64,000 nt of DNA. Source: Aptenodytes patagonicus. Taxonomy: Eukaryota; Chordata; Aves; Sphenisciformes; Spheniscidae. The notes under the pieces are model-generated. The model saw nothing but the letters and a program-made list of their open reading frames with translations, had not been told where the DNA came from and did not search any database. The stretch is taken from NCBI RefSeq assembly GCF_965638725.1, contig NC_134957.1:22530101-22594100 (forward strand), read 5' to 3'. Made by a program: the position numbers and the translations under genes. Below, piece after piece: positions 36,701 to 49,800 of this stretch (positions within the stretch are counted from its first letter, which is position 1; each line of letters begins with the position of its first letter).

Positions 36701-39700
36701 AAATTCAAACCCAGGTTTATCTTCGGTTTTATACCAGCCATGAGAAACCAGGCAAATAAGGGTAAAATCTCCATTCAACTCTTTGCCTAACTGCACCTTC
36801 GGGTTAAGTTAATGAAAATATTTCCATTTTGCTCTGTCCGGTGGCTTCACGCATCCTTTAATGCCCCTTCCCGGCCTGAAGACTCGCTCTCTGATCCTCA
36901 CTACCCTGCACTTGTCCCCACGTTTCGGGGGACACCCCGAGCGCCTGGAGGGAGGCTTTGAAGGGTGCCAGCGAGCGCCCTCGGTGCAGGGGCACGGAGG
37001 TGTCGGGGCCGTTCCTCCATCCGCGTCAGCAGCAGGTACCAGCGTGGTTTGGCTCTTTTATGCTAAAATGACGGCAAAGAATTTTGAAGGAATAAACTGG
37101 ATTTTTTCCAAACTCGTGGCCTTTCGCTTGGAGAAATATTGTGAGTCAAAATCTGAAAATGAACAGTTTAACGTTAAAAAAAAAAAAAAGGGAACTTGGA
37201 AGGGATTGCCAAGAATAACACTTTTTCCCCATGACTACCACGTGATGCAATTCGTTGCGCCCTTGCCGGGGAGGACCTGGGGGTTTGCCGGCATGAGCGT
37301 GGAAGCAAAGGGACCCGGAGGAATTTCGTAACGGAGCAATCTTCAGGCACTGATGTATTTTATCTTGGCTTCTCCAGGTGACGGGGAAGGGGGACCTACA
37401 GGTGTGGCTCGGACTTGAAAGAACACATGGCAACGTGATGGTGCCCCAATTACAGGCACACGGGTTTCGTTGCCGAGGGCCCATCCACGATGCAGAGATG
37501 TGCCGCTGAGATGAGACTTTCCACCTGCAACAGCCCCCCGAACACGCGGAGTCCCCGCGACCTGCAAAGACACGGCTGCAGACCTGCTGCTTTCAAATTA
37601 TCGAGCGCATTTCAAATTGCCCATCGCTGAGAGAAAAAGGAACAACAAACCCAAATTGCAGGGGCTGCAAATGAACCAAGACAAGGAGGACTCGCAAGGT
37701 CTGAAATCTGCGCTGACACTGACGCGAGGTTCGACTGAATACATCTTTCCTGCTGGCTTTCAGCGGGGTCTATCACACAAAGACCTCCGAGATACCAACC
37801 CTCTGCTCCCAACTGCCTCTGGGCACAGGCGGCCCCGCACAGCAGAGCTTCCAGATGCGGTTTCCCTTCCTTTGGGCCACCCCTTCCCTCCCCTCCCTCC
37901 GTTTCTTCACAGCACAGTCCCTGCTTTCTGCTTTACAGCGCTGCAGTGACTTGTTGCAGTAGATGCAGGCTGCTCCTCCCCGGAAGGTAACAAAGGCGCT
38001 AACGGAGTGCTAATTAGGATACTTAATTACAGTCCAAGTTATTCCGCCCCTGCTGAAAACCACCTGCTATTTGCTTTTGCGTCTATACCTAGGGGTGGAC
38101 AGAAGAAGTAGCTTCAGCCCCACTTGACCTTATCTTCATCCATGGCCACGGTCTGGTGGTGAGCAGCAGTCTGAGGTTCACTCTAGCTGGCCAGCTGGAG
38201 CTCCTGTTAGCTCGTCCCTTCTAAGTCCAGGCCTTAAAGCCAAGAAAGTGTCTCTTTCCACCTCTATATTCCTCACACAATATATTTTGCTAAAGCAGCT
38301 ACGCTCCAGATAAAAACCATCTTGAAAAAGAAATGAACTCTGGGTAGATCTGGGGATGTTCCCAACTCCAAACGCAGCTCAGGCCCCAGCCTTGCCCTTC
38401 TCCCCTTCCTTTGCAGGCTTTCTCTTGTACACTGCCTGTGACTCGGAAATCACCAGGGAAGACCCAGCTGGGACTATCTGATTTTTTTTTTTTTACACAA
38501 ATTGCAGTGTGATGTGTGCGTCCACCGCACGCCCCGGCTTTGGTGCAGCTCCCTGGGGCTGGATCCAGGTGCAGACGACGTTTCTCAGCAGCATGGCATC
38601 AAAAGCATTTTGCCCTCAATAAATCTGGGCCAACGTATCTAGAGTAATACTTTGGGGGCTCTGATATTTTAAGGCCTTCGTAAATCCTTTCTTAGCTTTG
38701 CCCTTCAGGTCCAACTCCTCCTCTCGGGGTTTCTAAGCTACCCTCTATTTCAAGGCCCCTGTGCTTCACTCCCCATCCAAGCTGACACTGGCTCATGGAT
38801 CCAGTCCCCATCATACCACGTGGGTCTCAGAAAGCATCTGCTCCTACACCCATCATCTCCCGTGTCCCAGATCCACTTCCCCAGACAAACGTATCCTGGC
38901 ATGGCACGAGGTGCCCTGACGAAGGGACGAGTTACCGACCACAGCTGCTGGAGACTCTTCGTTCTCATGCAGAATCGGCACGTTCCACATCAAGGCAGCG
39001 CAGCAGCCTCATGCTCTCCCTCACCGGAGTCCCCTGGCAGCTCACTCTTCATTCATCTCCTTTGGGAGGCAGCTAACGCACCAGCCTCTGAACGGCATTC
39101 AGCAATTCTGCTGCTCCCCCCGTCACCCCTTTCCTTTCGGGGACCGCAGCAGGAAGCGGCGCTGGCCATCTCTCACCTCCTCAGATGTCACGGTCCACCT
39201 CTCCAGGCCTAGCTGATCTCGTTACGCTTTCTTTTCAAGAAAAAGCTTTGCAGGAGGTAACCAATTCTCCTACAACAAGGTCCTGAAGTCGGATTTTCAT
39301 AATCTCTACCCAGTTTTTAGTAGTTTCTGGACAAAAATTCAGAAGATTGTACTGTTTCTGATAAAGACGAAGGGGGAAAACAATTAAGTACATTGCTGAA
39401 GTGCTGATAACCACTGCAGCGATTTGTATTTGTCATTTGCATTAAGAAGCTTTTAAAACAACTGACAACCGCTGAACGTGCTCGTCGTTCGCAACCCAAA
39501 CAACACGCTGCCACTGCGTAATTCGTCCTTCCCTTTCAGGGCTTTCTCTCTCCTGCCAGGGGCAGCGCAGAAACGTTGCACGCGCGGCGACAGGCTCACA
39601 CCAGCAACAGCCCGATCAGGGAGGCAGGAGCTCAGGCTGCCCAGGGACCGACGATGCTCTCCAGCCCACGCCACCAGGCCTAACGCTGCTGCAGACTGTT

Positions 39701-40017
39701 GTAGGCACAGCCTCCAGCAGCGAGATCCTCGCCCTGGCCTCGGGCCGCTCGGTTCTGCTTTAACACGAAAGCAGCTTCCCAGATGCGACAGAGCCAGCAC
39801 GCATCCCCTCCGAACGCACGCTGACACGAAGGGGAGTTAGTTAAAACGAGCAGCCAGGTGCTAGAAAGGATCAAACCATTTTCCTCTGCAAAGCACTGCC
39901 TTCAGAATAAAAGGCCAAGATGACCCTCACGCTAGCCCACCGATACGGCTTCGTCTTTAACCTTACGTTCTCCGAACTATCACTTACAGACATCTAATCC
40001 CAGTCGGCTGCTGCTTT

Positions 40018-40051
40018 CAGGAACCTTTCAGGTTCCTGTTTTTCAGGAACC
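40018..40051. repeat. alternating inverted/direct 8-mer hairpin
   Basis: CAGGAACC at 40018-40025, loop TTTCA, GGTTCCTG at 40031-40038, T5, then CAGGAACC again at 40044-40051. The centre can pair with either flank. Confidence 0.6.
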
Positions 40052-41479
40052 AAACAAAGCAGGCTGGCTGGGTAGGTGGAAGCAAATTCTGTAGATAGGA
40101 CTGATTTTGCAGGAGCGGGAGGGAAGCAGACAGAAGTAGCCCGAAGGTTAATTAGCGCAACAGCAGCAAATCCTAGCAGGACTTTACATGTTGAGAATTA
40201 ATTATGTTTCAGGGGATTGTTTCCTTTTGATGAATGCCAAGGACTACAATGGGAAGGTTTTACTTGTCTCAGGGGCCTTTGTTAGTCTATTTTCTTTCTT
40301 GTACCAATCAAACATGATTTGTTTTAAACATACCCTAAACTGAGCTGGCATGGTGACTTTAAAAGCTCCTGCTGGTAACTAGAACATGCCAAGCACAAAC
40401 ACTAATTCATAAACAACCTCCGCTTCTGGAGTCTTTAGGGCAGAGCCTCTCCACAAACAAACTGTAGGATCTGCTGAACTGGAAGTGAAATGGCAATGCC
40501 GGTCGCATTTTGCTTCTGCTGCTGGTTAGCAGAGACAAATAACAACCGTGGGACGGTCTTCGCCCTCACTCCAGCGCTGCGTTCTGGAGAAGACCTGAAG
40601 TGACAAGACCAGCCCCCAAATCCTAGTATCAGTCCTGCCTCACCGGTACTCAAAGCTAAACCCACGCTGCTTTCAGACGTTCTGATTTTGGCTGTTTGCC
40701 CTCAGCAAAATTAATTCTGGGTAACACTCTTTCTAAAGTGACTGAAGGTCAAACTCACGTTCGCTAGAGTTAAAATTAGCTCCATTTATTTATTGCTCGT
40801 GTGTGACCCAGCAGGCCAAGGACCAGACAGTATTTTGGATTTAAAACGTGTTTTTACAGAGCAGCTGTCATTTTCGAATCTCATCTGCTTCCGTTGCGTT
40901 CTGACCTAGTCCCATGAATTCCTACTCACGGGAGCAGCCTTTGATCAAATTTCCCCCTTAGAAAAGTGAACTCCAGAGAACACCACAGAAATGAAGACCT
41001 GTCCCTGTAAAGCTCCAAGCCTATGCTATTATTTTTGCTTTTAAATGTCTCCGTTCCAGATCAGTCAGATAGTATTTGCAACAAAGTCTTACGGAGTCCA
41101 ACGGCAAGGGGTGAAAGAGGAAGGAAAAAGGAAATCACGGGGAGAGGCAACGGCAGAGCTACAGGGGACGACGAGCAGATCAAGGAATACCGGCAGTGGG
41201 ATGGGTGTCAGGGGAAAAGGCCCTGGGTTGGTTTGGTTGTTTTTTTTTTTAACCCTCTCCTCGGTTTACCAGCACATCAATTATAATCTATGACACTGAA
41301 TTACTCATTTCTCTTGGTTTAAACGGCTTATGCGCAGGTTACATGCATGCAAATACAGCGGGGTCGGAATCCCTCAGCCAGCCGGCATGGAGGGAGAAGC
41401 TAGGGAGAGCGAGCGACTAAGCGGCTACTTTAATTTCTGCCTCGGATTGAAATTCAAGGAAAAGCATTTGGGCCATGTG

Positions 41480-43739
41480 CATTTGATCATACATGACCTT
41501 TATTGGAGACGGGTGGGGTCATTTATTATACAGAAGTAACATCACACCATTCTCTTCCAATTTAATTCCTTTTAGTCTCCTTATAAATCTGTAGCAAAAG
41601 TGCACTTTTAACAGTTTTTAATCTATAGTATATATCTTTCAATATTATCTCTCAGTCAGGTATTTTATTTGTAAAAATGTATCGCCAGATATACAAAATA
41701 CATGTCTAGTGTACTACATTAATTTTTGTATTTACTGTTTAGATTATTTTTAACTCAGTGCTCTCTTTTTATTTTTTTTTGCAAGACTTAGTGATGACAG
41801 GCTTCTGGTAGCGCCACCAGGAGAGGACTCACAGCTTGTGTGTGAACAAGGGGAGAAGACTCTTAGCCAGGAACAATTTCCACACAATAGGAACGAGATG
41901 ACAAAAACGTTTGCTGTTATTGAATATGTCTCTTAAAATGACAGTACTCTGTATAATAAAAAATAATTAAAAAACCCAATGTCCGTATTTTATCTTCTGG
42001 AAGAGGAGATGTGCCGGGAGAATGGAACCTGTACCCAGTTGGAATACAATGGTAATGATTAATTTGCATTTTGAAGACAGGAGTTAATTGCTAACATTAC
42101 ATTTCTGGTCATGATAAGAAGAAACAGATACATACAGCCACCACAAGAAACTGTTTGTGAAATGCTGTTTTCCTGAGGACAATATTTTGGTAAAATATTT
42201 TATATCCTGTACAAGCCACAGAATTGCATAAGTTAAATGTCCCCAAGAACAACAATCACCGGCATATACCGTGAACGGCTGTGCTGGGAGCAACCACACA
42301 GAGGACAGCTCTTGTGCCACCTAACAAGATGAAGAAAGGAAAATAGTCATTTCCACTGGTAGTTTAGAGCCAGCTGCGACAAGCTTTGGCACGGCAACAG
42401 GACTTTTCAAAAAGAAAATTACAGGAGATTTTCTGAGATTTCTTACAAACTTCCTTAGCCTTTTCTTTCTAGTTATCCTTGAGATTATAATATATACACA
42501 CGTAACGGATAATTACTCAATTTCAGTCTTCAAAAGACTAACAATTTCCCCTGTTAAGCAAGGCCTATAGAGGTAAAACAATCAGAAGCATTTTTAGGGG
42601 GGTGTTATGATTCCCAGATCGATACAAACATTACCAACAGATGATGAGGAACACTTAGCAAGGTAATGTCTGGGTTGGTTGGTTGGTTTTCCTTCTTACT
42701 TGTTCATTATCTTGAAGACTAAGAACAACTGGATTAGTTACATAAATAATGCTTCCCTCGGTTAACCCTTCACAATTAGTGCTGTTTCTGTGTATTAGCA
42801 TAGATTCAAAATGCTAGTTGCATCAGTTTACTATGTATTGAATGAAATGTTGAACAGATCCTGTTTCAGAATGAGGGCACTTTTGGTTTACGCAATAGCT
42901 CCAAGAAATGCTGTAACTTCAAACTTTCTACAGCGACTGGTTGCCAGACATAGTCCTCCAAAGGTAACTGCTTTTCTGCTCCCCTTAAACCCGCAGCAAT
43001 GTGGCTTTGAGTCAAAACTTCTGCTTCAAAAGAAAAACGCACAACAGACTAGCCTGAATATGGACAAAGTTCTATACCTTCTGAAGAAACAGAACAGTAA
43101 AAATAAAAATATAAAGAGAAGCAGCGCTGTTAGTGTTATCTAAAACCAAGATAATGCATAATGGGGAAATTTACAATGCTGCAGAGAGTTTTTTTGTCTG
43201 TTTTTTTTATAAAAATTACAGACTTGACATTTCCAATATGTCTTAGCTTTGTACTGCTTCTCAAGTCTGAGTCACCAAAAATATCCAGCAACCAGCTGCT
43301 GTTCATATCCTAAAATATGCCTTCAGCTGACACTGAATATTGAAATCATTCTGCTAAAATACAGAAAAACGACGATGGTAGAAACCAAGGTATAGCCTCA
43401 GGCCAACATTAAATGGTAAAAATTCTACAATGCTACTTTTAAATCTCTTCTTCAGTTCATGAACAAATAAGCAGCCAGGTTTCAAGTAGAGGTAACACAG
43501 ATTTTGGAAGATAGCACGTAAAAAAAGCCCAGAAAGAAAACTGGAACAAAAGCTCTTCTTGTTATGGCAGTCAGCACTAATCCTCCACAAAATGGCAGGG
43601 AGAAACCTGTATTCACCCTGCTGGATCTGTCCTGGTCCTACAGCAACAACGAGGAACTGCTTCTGCTGTCACAAATATGTTCCATTTGGACATATCTTGA
43701 TCCCTTTTTTCTTTTATTTGTATACATGTATCTTTTGTC
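41480..43739 (-). other. USP12: probable USP12 3' UTR
   Basis: AT-rich noncoding sequence after the USP12 stop, ending near paired minus-strand AATAAA hexamers, where composition turns more mixed. Length about 2.2 kb. Inferred from signal position only; other AATAAA hexamers lie inside it (about 41668) and beyond it (about 40783). Confidence 0.45.
41499..41527 (-). terminator. candidate USP12 polyadenylation signals (two AATAAA)
   Basis: TTTATT at 41499-41504 and 41522-41527 on the plus strand give AATAAA on the USP12 strand, 2.2 kb after the stop codon. Confidence 0.4.
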
Positions 43740-43841
43740 TTAGTCTCTTGACTGGTAGAAGAGGATATATCCAGATTCTGAGTTTTTGGAAATGTCTGAT
43801 GTTAACCCATAGAATTCTTCAATGGCCTGGGCATCAATTTT
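43740..43841 (-). CDS. USP12: USP12 exon 9 (terminal)
   Basis: Acceptor TTTTCAG, exon [16 protein letters not shown] through [13 protein letters not shown] at 43742-43740. Exactly 34 codons. Confidence 0.96.
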   Translation of the reverse strand, partial: KIDAQAIEEFYGLTSDISKNSESGYILFYQSRD

Positions 43842-46800
43842 CTGAAAATTAATAAGAGTTGTAATTAGCCTCAGTCGAAACACCACCCTAAGAACCCCTT
43901 TCCCAGACAAGGCATTATTTTCAGTTCCTGGGGGTGATGCTGGAAAGCCACGCGGTGTCAATACAACAATACTTCAATATCATTGAATCCAACCAAATAC
44001 AACAAAACATTTTTTCCACTTATTACCTTATTCCCTATCGAAAAAAAAAGGAAATCAAGATGAAATAATAAACCTGTCAGAAGTGGTGCATTCTTAAGCT
44101 GGACTATAAAAAAAAAAGGGGGATCCATGAAAATGTATCCTTAAAAGAGCACATCATTTTTATATTTGCTTTCCCATTCAGACTGGCGTTACCTTTCCTG
44201 ACTATAGGTTTGTAATGTAAACGGAAAAAAAAAAAAAGCAGTCACTGATCAGCAAAGAAGATTTTTGTACAGTCAGGAGTACATAAGGACCATCTTGAGC
44301 ACATTTAACATTCAGCTAAAATAACTCCAGATTTTAAAGTTCTTGTGACCCTCTTACGTAGAGAAGTCCTGCAAGTGCTACTGGTAATTGTACCATGAAA
44401 TCAGTGGATCTCATCCGATTATGATCTTCTGGTCTTACGAGAGCTTTCCTTCCTTAGGATTTGCTGGTACAATGCCTACTGGAGTATTATCACAAGGTTT
44501 GTGTTTTAAGAGAAATAAATTATTTGCCATATTAATAGAATTAAATGGTCTGCTTCTATTTAAAGCTGTGAACTATGTGCAGAAAAGCAGTTTTTCATTT
44601 TATACTCCAACCAGCAAGGCCTGTAGGGCATTTTAAAGGGCTTTTAAAGGTGCAAGTTCTACAGTCTTGATCCCGCTCCTGAGAATGACTGGCTTCACAT
44701 TACTGAATTTGATTCTGCAGTCAGCGGAGAGCAAGCATAGAGACCAAAACACTGACATAAAACACTCCCAATGACCTGCATTACTCAGCACTCCACTGTG
44801 TTTTAGTATTTTAAAATACCTTTAGGACTCTGGATCCACAGAGATGAGAGGCTGAAGTAGCCTGAATTTGTTGTGGAGGACCAAAGGGAGACTAGCTTAA
44901 AGTTTCCCTTTATTCCCCAAGGAATAAAGTTGAGGAAGCAAAGAAATGTTCAGAATACAGGAGGCTCTGGGTGGAACACCTGCTTTGATCGTGAGAGGGA
45001 GTAGCGAAGACCAATTTGTGCTTACATTTTAAGAGAAAGGGACCACGTTATGACTCCATCAAGGAGCCTCCTCAGCTACAGAATCCCTCTGGCAGTGTGC
45101 TAAATCATTGCTCACCGAACAGACTTCAGCATCACCAACAAACACAAAAGCATCGGTTTCCCTGAGTGGCACTGCCAAACAACCTGCAAGTTTAGGCCAC
45201 CCTTTTCCCAGCCATTTTGAAGCACAAGAAAAACAGACACAGTCAGTAAGTTTCCAGAAGATACATCAACTGCAGGACGGAGCTGCAGAAATTCCCCCTT
45301 GAATAGTTTTGTTAAACACTGTTAAAAAAAAAAAAAATAGGGGGAAAAAAAACCCCCCAAACGGATGTTTTGTCTTTCTCTCTTCTCCATTCAAGGGCTT
45401 CAGAGAAGCTGAAATACCGTACTGAGGGCTTTTGCATTTTCACACAATTTATTAACATAACGTCTACTAGAAACTGTTAGATACACATTTTAACAGAAAA
45501 ATAGCAAAAGAACATTCTTCAGCCCTTGTAATATATTTAGCAGACAACTCAAACATGTTTTATTTTAAGTGCCAACTAACTTGCCATGCAATCAAGTCTA
45601 TTTCCACTACTCATTTTGAATGCAACTCAAACATTTGATATAGATTAATTCATCCTACAGATATTTTTAGTTTTATCACTGCAAAACTGACTTCCTTTTT
45701 TAATTGCACTATCCACAGAAAACACAGTGGAACTGAAAAAGGATCATATAGACTCTATTCTTCCCACCCTTAGCTGACCACCTATATTGTGGACAGCAAA
45801 ATTTTACCCAGTTGCAGCTTTAGAGTAACAACCAGTTGATGGTTTCACAACTACTTTTAGGATTCTGCAGCCTCACCCGGCATTATGATGATTTTTCCCG
45901 TTAATGAGCTTAAATATCCTTTGCTCATTTCCAGACAACTGTTCTGGTTCCCCAAACCAAATCCTCTTCTTGTGTACCATTCATAGCATTCAACTGAATG
46001 CTGCAAATCTCTGAAAAAGTATTTAAGCGAAGACATACAATCATCCTCCCCCTTTTCTCAATTTGGAGAACTCCCTGGATGGACACTTTTCCCTTTCTGT
46101 TTCAGATAAACATTGTCACTGTGCTGTATCACTTAGCTGCTCTAATGACAACATGTCAAATTAGCCAGAGATCATTTACTCAGGTTCTCAGTTAATTTTG
46201 CTTGGCACGGTACCCCATTTGGACTGATTTGCCTCCTGGGTTTGATGCAGTTGCTTTTCAGATACACTGTAGTATGTTTGATTATCATCTATCTCCAATT
46301 TAATTGACAGCTGGCCTTCCAACCAAATCCAAATAGATAAATAAATATGACTTCACCACTTCTGACATTTAGTGGGTAATAAGGATAAACTACTTCCTAT
46401 TGACAGTTCAGAGCTATTAATTCGTATCACTTGCCAAAAATGCAGCAAAGCTTTTTAACCATATTTAAGGGGAAAAAGCTTTCTTCTGTGTTCTCTTCCA
46501 GTTGCAATATCTGTATACAGCTACAATGGCTTTGGCCTCATCTTCTGAAAACTAATACCTGTTTTGTTATGTAGCCAGTTCACACCCAGAATGTTAAGTC
46601 TCCAAAGCTTAAAAAAAAATTGAAAAAAATCTGCTTTCATGTTCTTAAGAGTTTCTGAAGAGCAGAAGGCTCCTGTGGCTAGCCCTAAAACCAGACACTT
46701 ATGCAGAATTCACATTTTAGGGGCTTTGGGGGGGGGGGGGGGGGGGTGTTTGCCACTTTGTTTTTGAGGACAACCTCTGTCATACACGTCATACATAGCA

Positions 46801-49800
46801 ATATATTTCCTGTGATGTCGCCTTAAGGCCAATCACAAGCAGTTTGCAAACAGTACTTGGTCAAGTTCAGAGTAGATATTTAAATTTCTTTAGGCAGCAG
46901 ATGGAACTGACAAAAGGAGTTGCGGCTTTACTTCACTTTTTCAGCGAATAGCCTACAGCACTAGTAAGGAACTAATTCTCAAGAGCTGATGACAAAGCGG
47001 GGAGAGAGAGAACAGCTGAGTAAAACTGCAGCTACTTCTTCCAGCAGCCTGTAGCATCAGCAGAGGAAGAGCAGTCTCCACTATCCTGTTCTCCTTGATC
47101 ACTGAATCGCCAGAAATTCAGGTGAGTTCTAGAAGGTCAAGGAAAGAGAAAGGGTGGTACTTCCTAGACAGCGGGAGGTGAGATGTAAGCTTCGTGTTCG
47201 TCACACGCTTAGAAGGCAGGAGCAGCTACAATGGATAGTCAGTGAAGAGATCCTCTGGGGCAAACCCAGCAGGAATCCTTGTGCCACACTCTGCAAAGCA
47301 GGTCAAGGAGCAACTGTTCATCAGAAAGGGCCAATGATCTCAAATGACTCATGTGCAAAATGCACGTGCAGTTTTTCATGCCCTCCACCGGTAGGAAAAA
47401 CAAAGCCTAAATTTCACAGAAAACAAGTAACACATGCAAACGCCAGCCAGGGAGAGTCTTCCAGCAGGAAAAGGAATCTTAAACTTCCAGATCCGCAGCT
47501 GGGGCAGAGGTAGTGCTACAGGACGGGGCTACATCGCCAATCCTAATCAAGACAGTGAAAACTCAAAGAACCATGGAAAACACAAAAAGTAGAAATTTCA
47601 GATCAAAGAGCTTTATTTTTACAGCATTTTAGATGAACTCTGTAAAAGAAGATGAACTTAAAAAAGAAAGCCATGATTAAAGTTAGAAAAGCAACTTAAA
47701 GGGAAAAAAAAAGCATCCCTCCAGGAGAGAGGCACTACATTCTAGCTTACTTGTGACAGCTCCTTGAATTTATTGTCCAATAACAGACAGCACATATTTA
47801 AAAGCTATGTTTTGGCACATCTATAAAAGTGCCAACAGTGTTTGCAGATAAAAAGAAATTCCATTTTGACCTAAAAACTAAGATACAACATAAAAGTGAC
47901 TGATAGAAAACAAAGATAGAACAAGAAGATGGTTATTTTACATCTACTTTTAAAATGTAAAGTTTATCTCCTGGATGGAAAAGACAATGAATACTTGCAT
48001 TTAAAAATATTGAAGTGAACACTATTTCCAAAATTAGCTGACACAATTACATACTTCAGCCATGACAGAAACAGAGGAAAATAACCCTCAAAATACAATA
48101 ATGGGAGAAAGGCAACTGTTCATAGTCATACAAGCTATCCAAATCACCAGAAAGTCACCCCGATGCTCAAAGCTAAACAAAGATTAAAAAAAAAAAAATT
48201 GGAGAATGTACTACATCTTCTTTATATCAACACAAGCAAGGATTTTGCTGCGCCTGTTTAGACACTTAGTGTCAGGCCTTAACCTTGACCATGAGATCTC
48301 GGAGGCAAACAGTACATTTTCATCTTTACAAAAAGCAGTTCTACTGTGGTATTTGTTCTACTGTTTGATATTTGCTTAATAATTATGTGAAATACACGGA
48401 TATATAAATATTTTGGATATTAGTCTTTACAGACATGTTACTGGAAAAGTTAAGGAAAAATTTGCTTGAGCAGACTGTTTAAACATTATTGCCAATAGGC
48501 CAAACATCTTGGTATACCCTTAGGACCTTACTACAGTCTCCCAAATCTTTTTTCACAGTTTTTCTACACTTCAGTTTGTTGGGGAAAACTGCCTACAAAA
48601 AAAGGTTAGAAGTTCTTAAACGCAGCAATGAAATGCAACTAGCACAAAGCGAGTTAGCAACAAAAAGGAGCCCAAAAGGTGGGCTGAAATAAGAGCATTT
48701 CAGATCTCGAGTAAGACAATTGTGGTATTTCAGCCTAAACAGGCGCACGCCACCCCACGTCTGAGGTGTCCATACAGCCCTCGTGTTGGTTTGCCCTTCT
48801 CCACACTACTTCTGTAACAAAGATGCACAGAAATGCTGACGTTTACTTTCGAAACGTCCAGAATTATTCTGTGCGCATGTTTTGCTGAAATACTTCCACA
48901 GGTGCAAAAGCTAATCCCGGACATAAAAACAGAGCCGGAGAGTGATGCTGTCTACGCTTGTTTTCACCATGTAAAAGCGTACCTACCTCTACAATGTCAT
49001 CATCAAACAGCAACCAAAAGCCATGGCTCTTCACAATGGTGATATAATGTCCACGATTTGGACCACTGCCAGAAAAAAGGATTGGAGACTTATTACTCTT
49101 GTGCCTACAAAGGCAGGACCACTGCTCTCCCACATGACTCTAGCTATTACTGGCAGAGTCAGATTTCCCGGCTCTTCATGTTGTCTAATGCTACTCATAA
49201 CGTTGTGTAGGTTCTTAGACTTTGCCAAATTGCTTGAATTAAAATTTCTGTCTTTGCTACTTGCCAAATACAATATATTCAAAATACACAATTTTGTAAA
49301 TATTTTAGTCATTCATGTATTTCAAAAAACAAAATTAAAAGCCAGTTATTTCAATCACTGTTTTGTCGCATTCACCACTGCTGAGTATTTTGACCACTGT
49401 TCAAAAATTTTAATAACCGTCTGTCTGAAATATTTTATTTGCACAGGAGATATTCCTTTAATCCTTAGTGTGGTTTAGCCTACGGCTGACTGCAGACAGG
49501 CTTTCTGCAACTGCTGTTCCCAGTTTTCCAGTGGCAGTTTCCCAGTCCAATTCTATCACCTATATCCTGAATGCTTACCTTGAAGGGAATGGACAACAAA
49601 ATGACCTAACTCAAAGGGAGATGGATCTGCAGAGTAAAGGCAGGCAGGTTGCCCTGAAAAGGTAGCTGTTTGGGATAATAAACTATATGGATGGAAAACT
49701 ACGAGCTATCAATCTACTAACCTCAAATTCTGAGAGAACAGTCCAGGGACACAGTAAAAAAAAAAAAAAAAAAAAAATCTTTCCCCCTCTGGCTTTACTT

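Larger units (their letters stand above)
23251..41480. other. intergenic between GPR12 and USP12, no gene recognised
   Basis: Mostly GC-rich, without any ORF bearing family motifs on either strand. AT-rich islands at about 25420-25640, 26440-26550 and 29390-29460 look like possible conserved noncoding elements. Extra CpG-dense patches sit near 27.0 and 28.6 kb. Composition turns AT-rich from about 39-41 kb. Confidence 0.4.

Noticed and set aside
43950..44000. ATTGAATCCAACCAAA as a CR1 remnant
   Set aside because: Only a short resemblance to the CR1 tail, without the flanking conserved sequence.
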